A DNA stretch of 64,000 nt. Source: Simmondsia chinensis (Eukaryota > Streptophyta > Magnoliopsida > Caryophyllales > Simmondsiaceae). Location of the stretch: NCBI GenBank assembly GCA_018398585.1, contig JAGTTD010000011.1:14375346-14439345 (forward strand). The letters are read 5' to 3'. Position numbers and translations under genes: made by a program. Under the pieces are notes generated by a model. The model saw only the letters and a program-made list of their open reading frames with translations, was not told the DNA's origin and made no database searches. Positions 35,970 through 46,349 of the stretch are shown here, one piece after another. Within the stretch, counting starts at the first letter, position 1. Each line of letters starts with the position of its first letter.

Positions 35970-36341
35970 TGTTAAACCTCTAAGTGATCTAGAAGGTTAA
36001 CTTTGTGAAACAGAGAGTATATATGAGAAGAGAAGTGAAAGGAGATGAGAAAATAGAGAAAGAATTAGATGAGAGAGAGAATTGATATCAAATGAGATAT
36101 TTTCATTATCAAAGTTCTGAGCTCTTCAAGAGAGACTTTACATACTTATACTTCTAATCACTTAAGATGGCTAAGCCTAAAATATGGATCACAGCCTAAC
36201 CAACTTTGGCGCCCAAACTAACGAAGCTTAACCAGTGTTTCAACCTACTTACACACATCATTGGCTTTTACAACCACTTATTACATCATGACGTATTCTA
36301 ATTACAATCTTTCATGTACCTCAACTACGAGAATCACAACA
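35970..36341 (-). repeat. gypsy-4 5' LTR
   Basis: 372 bp, partner of 31241-31637; shorter by small deletions. Confidence 0.9.
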
Positions 36342-36346
36342 TAAAT

Positions 36347-37935
36347 CACACAAGATGTCTTTGAGGATAGCATCAAACAGGAAAAAGGGGCCATCCATAC
36401 ATGCAACCTATATAATGGGGCGAAAGAGGCGGCCAAATGGCCTGGGTAACAATTACAGGGTTGAAGAACAATCCACAAATGTGGTTGAATTGGGTGGCGA
36501 AAAAGGCGAGCCCATCCCACCACCAGAGGGCACGGGACGAGAGCGCATCCCTATCTCTAGACATCCAATCGATGCCATACTCCAAAATCTCGGGGACACT
36601 AGAAGGTGCTTATGCCAATACGTTTTTGATGGCAAATTGGATGCTTCATAAGTACACATATGTTTGACGTGTATTGTTCGAATTCATATCCATATAGCAA
36701 GTTAAACATTTTGTATTACTTTATAGGGATGTATTGGTGCAGGCAGAGCATGATTGGTACACTTGCACGAACTTGAAAACTTTATACTCACGCGAGTGGC
36801 TAAGCGACGCCGTAACTAAACATTGCTCCCATTTGTATTGATCATCTTATGTTGAATTACCTAATCGGTTACACTGTCACAGGTTATCGACTGCGCTATT
36901 TTGTACCTCACAATCTCGTATAGAAATAACGAATGGGCTCGAGTCTTGTTGCCTACCTATTTTTTGGTAAATCACAGTTCAACACACATAAAAGATTGAC
37001 TTAAATTTTTCTATCTATTGTGTTAAGAAATTCATGCATGTGCCTTGATGTAGTCATGTGCTCTCTCTCCAAGCGTGGAGGACATGATGGCATTTTGTTC
37101 CACATACCCTGGGACATATTTGTAACGTTCGAAGGAAAAAACCCATACGGTAATCAGTAATGATTTTTATGATGGTCATAGTTGGATAAATGTGTTCATC
37201 AATGTACATTCTAAGGACTTCTATTGCATTTCAGATATACATTCCCATGAATGACAGTCAACAGCATTGGTATCTGTGCGTGGTTGACCTCCACGGGAAG
37301 GTATCGTACGTATTGGATTCGCTTCCATCGGAGGTGGGAAGTAAGCGACGAGTGGATGCGACCAAGAAACTTGTAAGCGTTGTTGTCATTACCACATGTT
37401 TGGTACGAATAACATGTAGTTATAACTAACACATATGCAATGATAATATCATGTTTTATTGCAGCTGGAAGGTACATCAGCATACCTTGGGCAAACGATT
37501 GGGTGGGAAATGTGTGCTGAAATACGTACTTATCTACTCCAAGTTCCAACGGTCCCCACCAACGCAATAGCCATACCACTTGTACTCGCATTATTGATAT
37601 CATTTCCGTTGGACGTGTAGTCATTTGAACTATCATTCTGATTATGCAGCCATGATTGAGGATTTTTTTTGATAAAGTGGATGCTAGTGGTTCAATGGGA
37701 TAACCTCCCGCCATTCGACCAGAAGTCAATTCAGGTGAATGTTTTGTGTTGGCTTATTTGATGGTCATTCATGTTATCTCTTGAAAGTTTTCCTTACAAG
37801 TGTAATTGAATATTGTACTTCTTTTTCTGTTGCATGTAGGAACAGGATCATTATAGACTTCAGTTGCTGATAGAATTGTTGACTAATCCTCACAACAATA
37901 AATTACAAGAAGTTAAAAACAAAACGGGCTGCTAG
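36347..37935 (+). pseudogene. copy B C48 (Ulp1-like) peptidase exons, catalytic Cys codon is TGA
   Basis: After 'SHKMSLRIASNRKKGPSIH' come 'DVLVQAEHDWYTCTNLKTLY', 'VIDCAILYLTISYRNNEWAR', 'YIPMNDSQQHWYLCVVDLHG' (catalytic His codon 37265-37267, with the usual following Trp), 'VSYVLDSLPSEVGSKRRVDA' (Asp), 'YLGQTIGWEMCAEI', then SHD-stop-GFFLIKW: the codon at 37657-37659 is TGA exactly where copy A has TGC for the nucleophile Cys. Final exon 'EQDHYRLQLLIELLTNPHNN'. The TGA both removes the nucleophile and truncates the protein, so this peptidase is inactive. Confidence 0.75.
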
Positions 37936-38384
37936 TATTCACAAATAGTGATGTTGTACTCAGTTTTGTTGACTTCTTGTACTCGATGATCCCTTCCTGT
38001 ATTGAACGGAACCGTTGTGCAGTAAAATTATTGTACTAATCTTGTACAGTTAAATACAATGAGTACGGATGTATGGATGTATTGTTTATTACCGGATCAT
38101 ACTAGTTAATATGTTGACAGCATCTGCTCAGATTTATATATACTGTTTCTTCCAAGTGAGAAAGTATATTGTCTAAATGAAACTTAAGTGCACTAAGGAT
38201 GTTGTATTCATCCTATAAATCTGAATCCAATGAGTACATATGGATGTATTAATGTATTGATTATTTCTGGATCGTACTAATTAAATTGTTGACAGGAACC
38301 CTTCAAATTTGTTTATATTGTTATTTGCAATTCAGGAAGTATATCATGTAAAGCAAAGGGGTGGTGAAAAGTAGTATCGGGGAC
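37936..38384. other. 3' flank of copy B
   Basis: Shares GATGTTGTACTC and GACTTCTTGTACTCGATGA with copy A downstream DNA. A partial internal repeat (GTATGGATGTATTG / ATGGATGTATTAATG) occurs at 38068 and 38240. No gene. Confidence 0.55.
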
Positions 38385-39675
38385 CCAAAATCCATTTATA
38401 CATCACTTAGTCCTACTCAAATTCAGTTATTTATCCACAACTGTACTCAACATACCCGACATCACTTAGACACAGGTATTATTTGTGTCGACACACACCA
38501 TATTCGTGTCGACAGAGGTATGTTGTACTAAAATTCACCATTAACGTTCCCAAGTTATCCCCCAATGTAATCAAAATCACTAACATAATATTTGTGTCGA
38601 CACAAGCACTATATTTGTCGACACCCATATCCATTGGTTAGATTCAGAACCAATGTTCAGTTATGTGTGTCGACACGCTGAGTTTTGGTGTTGAAACATG
38701 TATTACAGTGAGCCTTTTGTGTCGACACACGTCATATTCATGTCGACACAGGTACCTTGTACTCAAATTCACCATCAACGTACCCAAGTTATCCACTAAT
38801 GTACTCAACATCACTAACATATTATTTGTGTCGACACAGGTTCTACATGTGTTGACATCAGTATCAATTGGTCAGATTCAGAACCAATGTTCAGTTATGT
38901 GTGTTGACAGGCAGAGTTTTTGGTGTCGAAACACGTATTACAGTGAGCGTTGTGTATCCACACGCATCATATTCGTACTGAAACAGGTGTCTTGTACTCA
39001 AATTCACCATCAAAAGTACCCAAGTTATCCACCAATGTACTCAACATCACTAACATACAATTTGTGTCGACAAAGGTATACTATGTGTCGACACCCATAT
39101 TAATTGGTCAGATTCAGAAACAATGTTCAGTTATGTGTGTCAACACGCAAAGTTTGGGTGTCGAAACATGTATTACAGTGACCATTGTGTGTTGACAAAA
39201 ACTTATTCGTGTCAACACAAGTACATTGTACTCAAAGTCACAATCAACGTACCCAAGTTGTCAATCAATGTACTCAACATCACTAACATACTAATTGTGT
39301 TGACATAGGTAATATATGTGTCATCACCCATATCAATTGGTCAGATTCAGAACCAATGTTCAGTTATGTGTGTCGACACGCAAAGTTTAGGTGTCAAAAC
39401 ACATATTACAGTGAGTGTTGTGCGTCGACAAGATCGTAGTCGTGTCGGCGCATGTATCTTGTACTCATATTCACCACAAACGTACCCATATTGTACAATG
39501 ATGTACTCCATATCACTAGCATACTATTTGTGTCGACACAGGTGTTATGAGTGTCAACATGCATTTTCAATAGTGTACTTAACACCAATGTACTAAACAT
39601 AAGAAAATCACCAATGTACTCAACACCACAATGTCATATGTGTCGATAAAGGCATTAATCATGTGTCGACACATC
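38385..39675. repeat. palindrome array IV
   Basis: Richest exact-palindrome region: GTGTCGACAC at 38485, 38594, 38667, 38719, 38828, 39370, 39530 and 39663, plus many single-mismatch copies. It lies between the 3' end of copy B and the start of P2. Most of it is the 234-bp tandem repeat listed separately. Confidence 0.85.
38410..39580. repeat. tandem repeat of about 234 bp, about five units
   Basis: GATTCAGAACCAATGTTCAG begins at 38641, 38875, 39111 (one mismatch) and 39344, spacing 234, 236 and 233. Each unit holds about four palindromes (exact or diverged), CGTACCCAAGTTATCCAC and CATCACTAACATA phrases. Units are clearly diverged from one another. Confidence 0.85.
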
Positions 39676-39680
39676 TGCCA

Positions 39681-39690
39681 TATATAAATA
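39681..39690 (+). promoter_or_regulatory. TATA box of P2
   Basis: TATATAAATA, 8 bp after an exact GTGTCGACAC (39663-39672) and about 15 bp before a CCTCTTCCTCTTCCTC leader. Confidence 0.5.
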
Positions 39691-40870
39691 TTGAAGCCTT
39701 GTTCCTCTTCCTCTTCCTCACTCCGTTTCTCCCCTCCCTCTCGAACCCTAGCTGCGTCAACACTCAAGATCTTCGCAAAGTCATCCATTCTCTCAGGTAC
39801 ACAAGCTAATGTTTATTACAAATCAGGTTTTTAGACATATTTTAACATCAAAACCTTAAGATCTTTGGTCATATTCTCATTTCTTTCTGAAACCATAACC
39901 GCGAACCAAACACAGTACGTTCCATTCTTAAATTTGCTTGCTTTTGTTCCATTTTATTGGTAGTCTAAGTTAAAAACCATCTATTTGTTATAAAATTTCT
40001 TTATCCCTAATAGGTTTTTTGAAAACTATCATAGTTTCACTTTAGTCCACCAAAACCCTAACCCTATCACGAATTATCTCTCAACTTTTGTTGATTTTCA
40101 TGTAGGCAAAAGTAAAGGGTCGCACAAAGTGGTTCGAAACTACATCGAAGAAGAGGACTGGGACAACGGAAGCATGATCATCCCAGGGTCGTGCTTCGGT
40201 AGATTCTTCTAGCCCCTTCTCCACGAAAGAAGTGTTGTTTGGCAGGTTCGTCGATTGGAAATGGTTTAAGCTAAACAACTTGGAGCAATTATATAATTTG
40301 TTTCAAGGTGTAGGGTGGGTTGAAATTTGTTGTATAAAGGAACCGGTGTGCCCGACTTTGGTATGCAAATTTTATTATAACGTAAAAATTTCTGGAAATG
40401 ATCCTCTTCAATTGTCCTAAAAAGTGGTAGGACAAGCAATCAATATTAATTCAGTGTTTATCAATGAATTGCTTGGTTTTGTCTATGATGAAGATGGATG
40501 ATTTCAAATTTCCCCTAGAACTCAACCAATTCCCGCTCGATGAACATCACTGCCACTCCATGTCACACCAGAACTTGAACTTTGTGTAAGATGTGTCCCC
40601 AACTTATGTTAAACAATACACAAAGTTGATCTTCTGGTGTGAAGTGCATAATGTTGGTGCGCATTCCATGAAAGTGTTGAAAGCTCACAAGAGGGGTAGG
40701 TAGGACATGGTTGGACTTCTGAAATGCGTCGAAGATCGCGAGGCAAAACCACAACCTTGGCCTTGATCGATAAGGCGTCTTGAGTGGTCAATGTGACTAA
40801 CCCATTGAAGAAATGAAGGAGGATATCGGGGAGGAGACATTCGTAAAGAAACAAGAAATGGGGGTGAGGA
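39690..40870 (+). pseudogene. P2: P-type gene (putative plant transposon protein-like), broken
   Basis: Leader 39705-39797 is pyrimidine-rich, with donor CTCAG|GTACAC at about 39796. Acceptor CATGTAG lies before GCAAAAGTAAAGGG at about 40107. The main exon encodes 'AKVKGRTKWFETTSKKRTG', 'SSPFSTKEVLFGRFVDWKWF', 'LNNLEQLYNLFQGVGWVEIC' and 'CPTLVCKFYYNVKISGND'. A later piece has 'CWCAFHESVESSQEG' in one frame and 'CEVHNVGAHSMKVLKAHKRG' in the other. Stops follow TTEA and QLS. Known relatives are the copies in this window; the domain name is tentative. The gene is probably part of a palindrome-flanked transposon. Confidence 0.55.
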
Positions 40871-41540
40871 AAACAACCTAGTAGCAGTACATATATTTGA
40901 CAATTTTGAAAGAGTGGTACCATATCGGTGTAGTTCTATATTTAACAATTTATGATAATTTTTGTTTTATTAACTATATTTCTGTTTATTATTGCATTGT
41001 GTTATATTTTTATGTTGTATTATTCATTAAAAAATATTATTTGGGCAAAATGATTATATATTATACGTGCGTCCTTTATTTATATTTTTGTAACTAATTA
41101 TTTTTTAACAAAAGTTTGTGATTCCTTCTTGTTCTTTGAGTCAATTAAGTACCCTTTTTCCTAAATTAAGGGAACAATTTTAAAATAAAATATAATCCCT
41201 AAAATACATAAGTATGCTCATTTGAATTTTCAAACCTCAGTATACTTTATTGTACATATTGAATAACTAGGTAAGAAATGACCAAAACTTAGGTTGTCTT
41301 AGTCATAATATCCTTATATCAAAACCTTATATAAATAATGCACATAATTAAAACGTTAAACTATAAATTTTATTCATTATATGTATTAAAATGTTGGCAT
41401 ACCTAAGTAACAGATAATCAAATTTAAGACTGCTAAACGATAAATTTTCTTTATTACATTAAAAATGGAACAAAAATTGAATACACATAATTAAAAAAAT
41501 ATATAATATGTAATAAATAAACAAATTTAAATACAATTAA
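40871..41540. repeat. P2 3' flank, repeated after P3
   Basis: TGACAATTTTGAAAGAGTGG and downstream AT-rich DNA match the P3 flank at 43826 onward; 41085-41500 matches 44690-45095 (e.g. TTTAAGACTGCTAAACGATA). No gene; shared 3' non-coding DNA of the P-type element. Confidence 0.65.
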
Positions 41541-41650
41541 TTTAAAAAAAAAAAAAGAAATTGAGTGAAATTTGTGTTTGTGGTTAGGATTTAGATGGAG
41601 TGAAGTGAAATTTTAAAATGAATCAATATGAAGCTATTCTATTTATAGAG
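41541..41650 (-). pseudogene. 5' scrap of a minus-strand P-type gene
   Basis: TTTGTGTTTGTGGTTAGGAT and AAGTGAAATTTTAAAATG parallel the leader/intron of the minus-strand copies at 12570 and 46440. A TATA-like CTATAAATAG on the minus strand lies at 41648-41639. The remainder of the gene is missing. Confidence 0.4.
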
Positions 41651-41654
41651 GTAA

Positions 41655-41880
41655 TAGGGAAATTAAAAGATGGAAATTTGAATTTGAATAAACGAGGGAC
41701 ATTTGAATTTGAATGAACGACAGAATTTTGATTTTGAATAAAAGGGCGAAATTTGAATTTGAATGAAGGGGGGAAGTTTGAATTTGAATATAGGGAAGGA
41801 AATTTGATTTTGAATAAAGGAGGGAACTCCAAATTTGAATAAAGAAGGGAAATTTGAATTTGGATAAAGGACAAAATAAC
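41655..41880. repeat. minisatellite of GAATTTGAAT(A)AAGG-type units
   Basis: About nine units of 22-25 bp such as GGGAAATTTGAATTTGAATA. Related repeats occur at 49075-49270 and, in shorter form, near 20815 and 27365-27540. Both strands look 'open' only because of low complexity. Confidence 0.8.
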
Positions 41881-41884
41881 GTGA

Positions 41885-42165
41885 CAGCAAAATATATTTG
41901 TACGTCGACACAGAGATTTCATATGTCTACACTAAATATGCTCTAGTGATGTTGAGAACTTGGCTGATGCTCTTACGTACATTTACTGTAATGTAGAGTA
42001 CATGATTAACGTGTCAACACAGTACTTGTGTGTGTTGACATTCAAGTCGTTTATTCACCGTTAAGATACCCAAATACAATACTCTTGTACCCAATATCAC
42101 CAATTAGATTATATTGTATGTCGACATTAATATTTCTTGAGTCGACACACATTTCCTCCAGTTAG
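41885..42165. repeat. palindrome array V (diverged)
   Basis: ACGTCGACACAG, GTGTCAACACAG, GTGTTGACATT and GAGTCGACACAC with GAGTACATG phrases. Upstream of the P3 leader. Confidence 0.65.
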
Positions 42166-43114
42166 CACGATTCCCTAATTCCTCAACCTTTATTTCGTTT
42201 GCTCCTCTCTCACTTTCGAAACCTAGATGCATCACCGCCTAATATCTTAGCAAATTGATCACTTTTATCAGGTACGTTAGCTAATTTTAATTACGAAACT
42301 AGGTTCAAATTGACATTATGACATTCTGTCAAAATCTTTAAATCTTTTTGTTAGATTTCATCTTTTCCCCCAAACCCTAACAGTGTATGTAGTATAAAAC
42401 TTCTTATTAAACGATTAGTTTGTAGTCTCATAAAACTTTGGTGTTTTTAATGCTGCTCTAAGGGTTGCATCCTTCCCCTCATTGATAACACAACTACCCA
42501 AGATGACTGTTCGGACTATTGCTACACTTGAGAGACGCATCTCTTCCCCATTACTGATGCGTCATCCCCAACAGTCACTTTCCCACCTATAAATAGATTT
42601 GTTATAAAATTTTATTATCCCCAACAATTTTTACAAAACTTAAAGTTTCACTTTACACCCCCGAACCCTAACCCCACCGTGGAATTTCTCTCAAATGTTG
42701 TTAAATTTTATTTTATTTATTTATTTATTTTTTTTATTTTTTTGTAAATAGAAGTCATGGTTGGCATGAAGAAGTTACAAAACTACATCCTAGAACAAAT
42801 GTGGAGACAAAGAACGTGAGTCTACTTTGCGGGGCTGTACTTTAGTAAATTCCCCTAACGATCTGCTCACGAAGGAAGTATTATTTGGTAGATTCGTGGA
42901 TTGGTATTGGGTTAGGATGAATAACTTTTGGCAATTATTGATTTTGTTCGAAGGTGTAGGTTGTCTTCAAATATGTAGTATGAAGGAATCGGTATTTCCG
43001 GATCTAATATGCGAATTATATGTCAACCTTAAATTTTGTGGACAATCATCCTCGTATTTCATTTCATCCTTTTCTCGCTCTATCTTCTTAACTTCCTCCA
43101 AATACTCCTCCGCC

Positions 43115-43440
43115 ATATCCTCAACCTTCTTCCACATTTTGACGCCCTGATTCTACTTGATAAGATATGCCTATTGCATCTCAATTTGAACTTTCTCTCT
43201 CCCAACCCTCTAAATTTCTGCCATATCCTCAACCTTCTTCCCTGCTTGGAATCCCCGATTCTTCTTGATAAGATACGCCTTTTGTATCTCAATCTGAACT
43301 CTCTCTCCCACCCCTCTTAATTTCCACCACCAATAACCACCTTCCCTGCTTTGATTCCCTGATTCTCCTTGATAAGATACACCTTTTGCATCTTAATATG
43401 AACTTTAGGCCTCCCAACCCTCTCAATTTCCACCACCAAT
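43115..43440. repeat. three tandem units of about 106 bp in P3
   Basis: TTGATAAGATA begins at 43157, 43264 and 43369. Each unit has CTTCCCTGCTT-, TTGATAAGATACGCCTTTTG- and CAACCCTCTCAATTTC-like parts. Sense frames are Leu-rich (ILLDKIRLLYLNLN); antisense frames are charged (EEYLEEVKKIEREKDE), like the antisense frame in P1 at 12120-12260. Confidence 0.8.
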
Positions 43441-43761
43441 TTCCCATACCTCGTTAGCAGAGATGATACAAAGAACGGGAAAAGGAAGCTGAGTATCATG
43501 GAGTGTAGGATGAATGAGTTAATGTTGGGAGAGGATGAACTAATGAAGTTCAAATCTCTGTACTAGTGCTACGGTCATTTTCGGATCTTCATTTCCTTTT
43601 TTTTTTTTAATTACAGAATAAGACCTTGCCTCCCATTTCTTGTTCCCTTACGAACGTCTCCTCCTCGATCTTCTCCTTCTTTTTTTCAGCGGGTTAGCCA
43701 CATGGACCACTCTTGGCCACGATGGAGGTCATCTGGAGGAAAAGTTCACAAAGAAACAAGA

Positions 43762-43764
<3 letters not shown>

Positions 43765-43799
<35 letters not shown>
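43765..43799. repeat. poly-G run of 35
   Basis: Unbroken G run. The matching place in P2 (about 40858) has five G. Length may be affected by sequencing or assembly. Confidence 0.85.
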
Positions 43800-43870
43800 C
43801 GAGGAAAAGACATAGCACCATTACATGTATTTGACAATTTTGAAATGGTTGTGCCACATCGACGTAGTTG

Positions 43871-44264
43871 TATTTTTAACAATTTATAATAAATTTTATC
43901 TTGTTAAATATATTCATGCTTATTATTCGATGGTATTGAAGTTTTACGTTGTATTATTGTTCAACAAATTGTAATTTTTGTTTGATCAAAATGATTATAT
44001 ATTTTTTAAAATTTCAAACAGTGAAATATTGAGATTTCATAAAAAACCTTTGAAAATACCACAAATAGATACCCCAAATAAATTATGAAAAACAAGCAAA
44101 TATAAAGTAACAAAATATCAATACAAAGCCGGACACACAATATATGTACTCAACATCACAATTGCTAATCAAGGGAAATAAACTCAAAATCACGCATATA
44201 TACATAACAAGTAATCTACTCATAAGTATCACTTACTCAAACCTAAAACAAGGTTTATAAATGT
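43871..44264. other. 3' flank of P3
   Basis: AT-rich, partly matching the P2 flank. ATGTACTCAACATCACA-type phrases begin near 44150, leading into the next array. No gene. Confidence 0.5.
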
Positions 44265-44685
44265 GTGGTGAAACGGCTAGTTTACAGCGGGCATTGTGTG
44301 TCAACACCAGAACAAGATGTGTCGACACACATTCATGTACCTAGAATTACAACTATAGTACCCAAATTATCCATCCTTGTATACAATAACACAATATAAT
44401 ATGTGTCGACACACAATGTTAGGGTGTCAACACACGGATGACGTACTCAGTAACAAGCCCAGTGTTTGAAAATGTGTGTCAACACTTGTTAATAAGATGT
44501 CGACAAATGCACTATAGAAAGAAATGCATGTCGACACGGCTAACTCTTGTATCGACACAAACTTCACGTACTCAAGTTCACAAGCACCGTCCCCAAATTA
44601 TCCACTAAAGTACTCTGCACCACAATGACACATGTGTAGACACATGTGTTTTGGTGTCGACACATGCATATGTACATTCTTTTTT
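44265..44685. repeat. palindrome array VI
   Basis: Exact GTGTCGACAC at 44319, 44403 and 44654 with diverged copies (GTGTCAACAC, GTCGACACGG). It interrupts the P3 3' flank, which resumes at 44690. Confidence 0.75.
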
Positions 44686-44689
44686 TATA

Positions 44690-45100
44690 TTACTGGAACT
44701 AATTATTTTTTTTTAACGAAAATTTGTGATTCCTTCTTGTTCTTTCAGTCAATTAAGTACCTTTTTTTTTTTTTTTTCTGTATTACATTAGTATATTTTG
44801 TATAAAATTGGTGAAATTCTCAAAAACTTATCAAATTCGATTATAAGGTATCTAAATGATAAAATTTTCAAAACCTCAGAATACTTCGTTTTTATATTGA
44901 ATGCCTAGGTGACAGATGACCAAACCTTAGGGTGTCTAAGTGATAACTTTTTTATATCAAAACCTTAAGGGACCATATTATATATATTGATATGTTAGCG
45001 TACCTAAGTAATAAATAATCAAATTTAAGACTGCTAAACAATAAATTTTCTTTATTGTATGAAAAATGGAACAAAAACTAAATACACATAATTAAAAATG
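44690..45100. repeat. direct repeat of 41085-41500
   Basis: TTGTGATTCCTTCTTGTTCT and TTTAAGACTGCTAAACAATA match the P2 flank about 3.6 kb upstream. Non-coding. Confidence 0.75.
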
Positions 45101-45605
45101 CAACACCTTCCAACCCATTACAGTACGATATGTTTTGAATCACAGCAGCACTTACATATTTTGTTTTCTAAATATTACAAATAGCATATTGTTGTGTATT
45201 TATCCAAATGTAGGACCCACAAACTAGTTCATCAAGCAACATACACGACACAAATAAATTTTCTTTGTCCCCATTAATATTTTGGTAGAAGCAACCCAGA
45301 AATAAGAGGTACATCCGTATTTTTTGGTTTCGAATGTACAACATTGCCCTATGTGGATGCGTTGTCAAATTATACGTTCGATATGTTAACATCAGAATTC
45401 TGTACAAGATTTGCAAAGCATTGATTAAGAGCATAAATAAACAACCACTCAAACATAATTGAATGCGTAGCATTTCATTCAAATTGAGAGATGTACAACA
45501 AAATCAACATGCACTCCAGCACAAATGCAAGATTACCTGAAACCTATTCCTTCTAGTATTCATCCTCATCCTGTGAACCCACTCTTTACCTCTCTCAGCC
45601 TTCTT
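45101..45605. other. no recognised feature
   Basis: A 104-codon minus-strand frame (45168-45482) is open but has no family resemblance; the area parallels 11400-11640 downstream of P1 (GTACAACA..ATCA phrases), so it is probably P-type 3' flank. Confidence 0.45.
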
Positions 45606-46346
45606 CTTGAATCACTTACCTCCTCTGCTTCATCACTCTCCCCCAATCAACCCCTTCCTTCTCATCCTCCTATAACGAATACATGAGTCGGGTCTTACCG
45701 CAAATGACATTTTATGCATTATGATATACAAAAAAGAGTAAATAACGTACATGGGTCAACACTCATGACCGACCTTGAAGATGTGTAAATTCAAAATCTA
45801 ATGTTATTCCATTTAAGAGAAATGCAATCCTCTTCCGCAATATTCCTTCTTCCGTTTGTGTTACCGTGTTGTTTAATCAAAGAGGTGACATGCCACCATT
45901 TGAGTTCCTAAATTAGGGTTTCCCAAATTATTTAATCAAGGAGGTGGCATGTTGTCATTGGAGTTCACTTCATTAAACAATTTGGGACACATTTTTAACG
46001 AACTACAATTGTGACATACCACGTTCTTAATTAAACAATCTGGAAAACTCCAATTAAGGAACTCAAATGGCGGCATATCACCTCATTGATTAATCAATGC
46101 GGTAACTCCAACGGAAGAAGGAATATTCTGGAAGAGTATTGCATTCCTCTTCAATGGAATAACATCAGAATTTGCATTTACATATCTTCAGGGTTGCACA
46201 TAAGTGTTGAGCCATGTTTGTTAGTTACTCTTTTTTATATATCATAATCCATAAAATGTCATTTACTGTAAGACCTGACTCATGCATAAAGGAGAATGAG
46301 AAGGAAAGGGTTGACGGGCAGAGAGTGATGAAGCAAAGGACGTAAG
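45606..46346. repeat. large foldback (inverted repeat) of about 740 bp
   Basis: Left arm about 45606-45980 and right arm about 46005-46346 are reverse complements with mismatches and small indels, around a short centre. Examples: CATGAGTCGGGTCTTACC (45682) against the complement of GTAAGACCTGACTCATG (46268), ATGTTATTCCATTTAAGAG against CTCTTCAATGGAATAACAT, and ATATTCCTTCTTCCGTT against AACGGAAGAAGGAATAT. It interrupts the minus-strand P5 gene. An RNA across it would form a long imperfect hairpin. Foldback-type MITE or inverted duplication are the alternatives. Confidence 0.82.
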
Positions 46347-46349
46347 AGA

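Larger units (their letters stand above)
31241..36341 (-). mobile_element. gypsy-4: non-autonomous LTR element inserted in copy B
   Basis: LTRs at 31241-31637 and 35970-36341 (TGTTAAACC...CATAACA or CACAACA), perfect target duplication TAAAT at 31236-31240 and 36342-36346, intact primer site and a polypurine tract. The 4.3-kb interior has no protease, RT, RNase H or integrase, so it is a large retrotransposon derivative. It has a long degraded minus-strand frame (33239-34897) that I do not recognise. Its LTR shares AAGTGAAAAGGAGATGAGAA-like and GATGAGAGAGAGAATTGATC-like segments with gypsy-1, -2 and -3, so those elements are the likely helpers. Its insertion site restores a copy B exon. Confidence 0.9.
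28406..37935 (+). pseudogene. copy B: HMG-box / Ulp1-type MULE gene, split by gypsy-4, catalytic Cys lost
   Basis: Same order and exon pattern as copy A: leader with CTCTACCCTCTATGCGTATC (copy A has CAACCCTCTACGAGTATC), HMG-box exons 29160-29600, plant domain 29655-30260, coiled coil 30740-30960, peptidase 36355-37935, final 'LLIELLTNPHNN' and TAG at 37933-37935. Gypsy-4 interrupts an exon: 'PSVSK' before 31241 joins 'SHKMSLRIASNRKKG' after 36347 once one TAAAT is removed. The copies differ in many places and gypsy-4 post-dates the copy. It is followed by the 38385-39675 palindrome array. Confidence 0.7.
42180..43870 (+). pseudogene. P3: P-type gene, broken and repeat-expanded
   Basis: Leader (TTTCGTTTGCTCCTCTCTCA) matches P1; donor TATCAG|GTACG at about 42272. 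The exon after about 42750 encodes 'DLLTKEVLFGRFVDWYWVRM', 'NNFWQLLILFEGVGCLQICS' and 'KESVFPDLICELYVNLKFCG'. It then runs into a three-unit tandem repeat (43115-43440). 43630-43870 matches the 3' part of P2 (40800-40930), where a G run has grown to 35. Frame broken by stops near the start (GLYFSKFP then stop) and in the repeats. Confidence 0.55.

Noticed and set aside
36302..36667. Overlapping ORFs on both strands right of gypsy-4
   Set aside because: Only the plus-strand frame matches copy A (RKRHA/RKRRP region); the other frames are shadows.
41623..41922. Minus-strand ORF with FKFKFP/FIQIQ repeats
   Set aside because: Low-complexity translation of the TTTGAATTTGAAT minisatellite; the same occurs at 49075-49449.
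45168..45482. 104-codon minus-strand ORF
   Set aside because: No family resemblance, no related frame at the matching region after P1, and AT-rich context.
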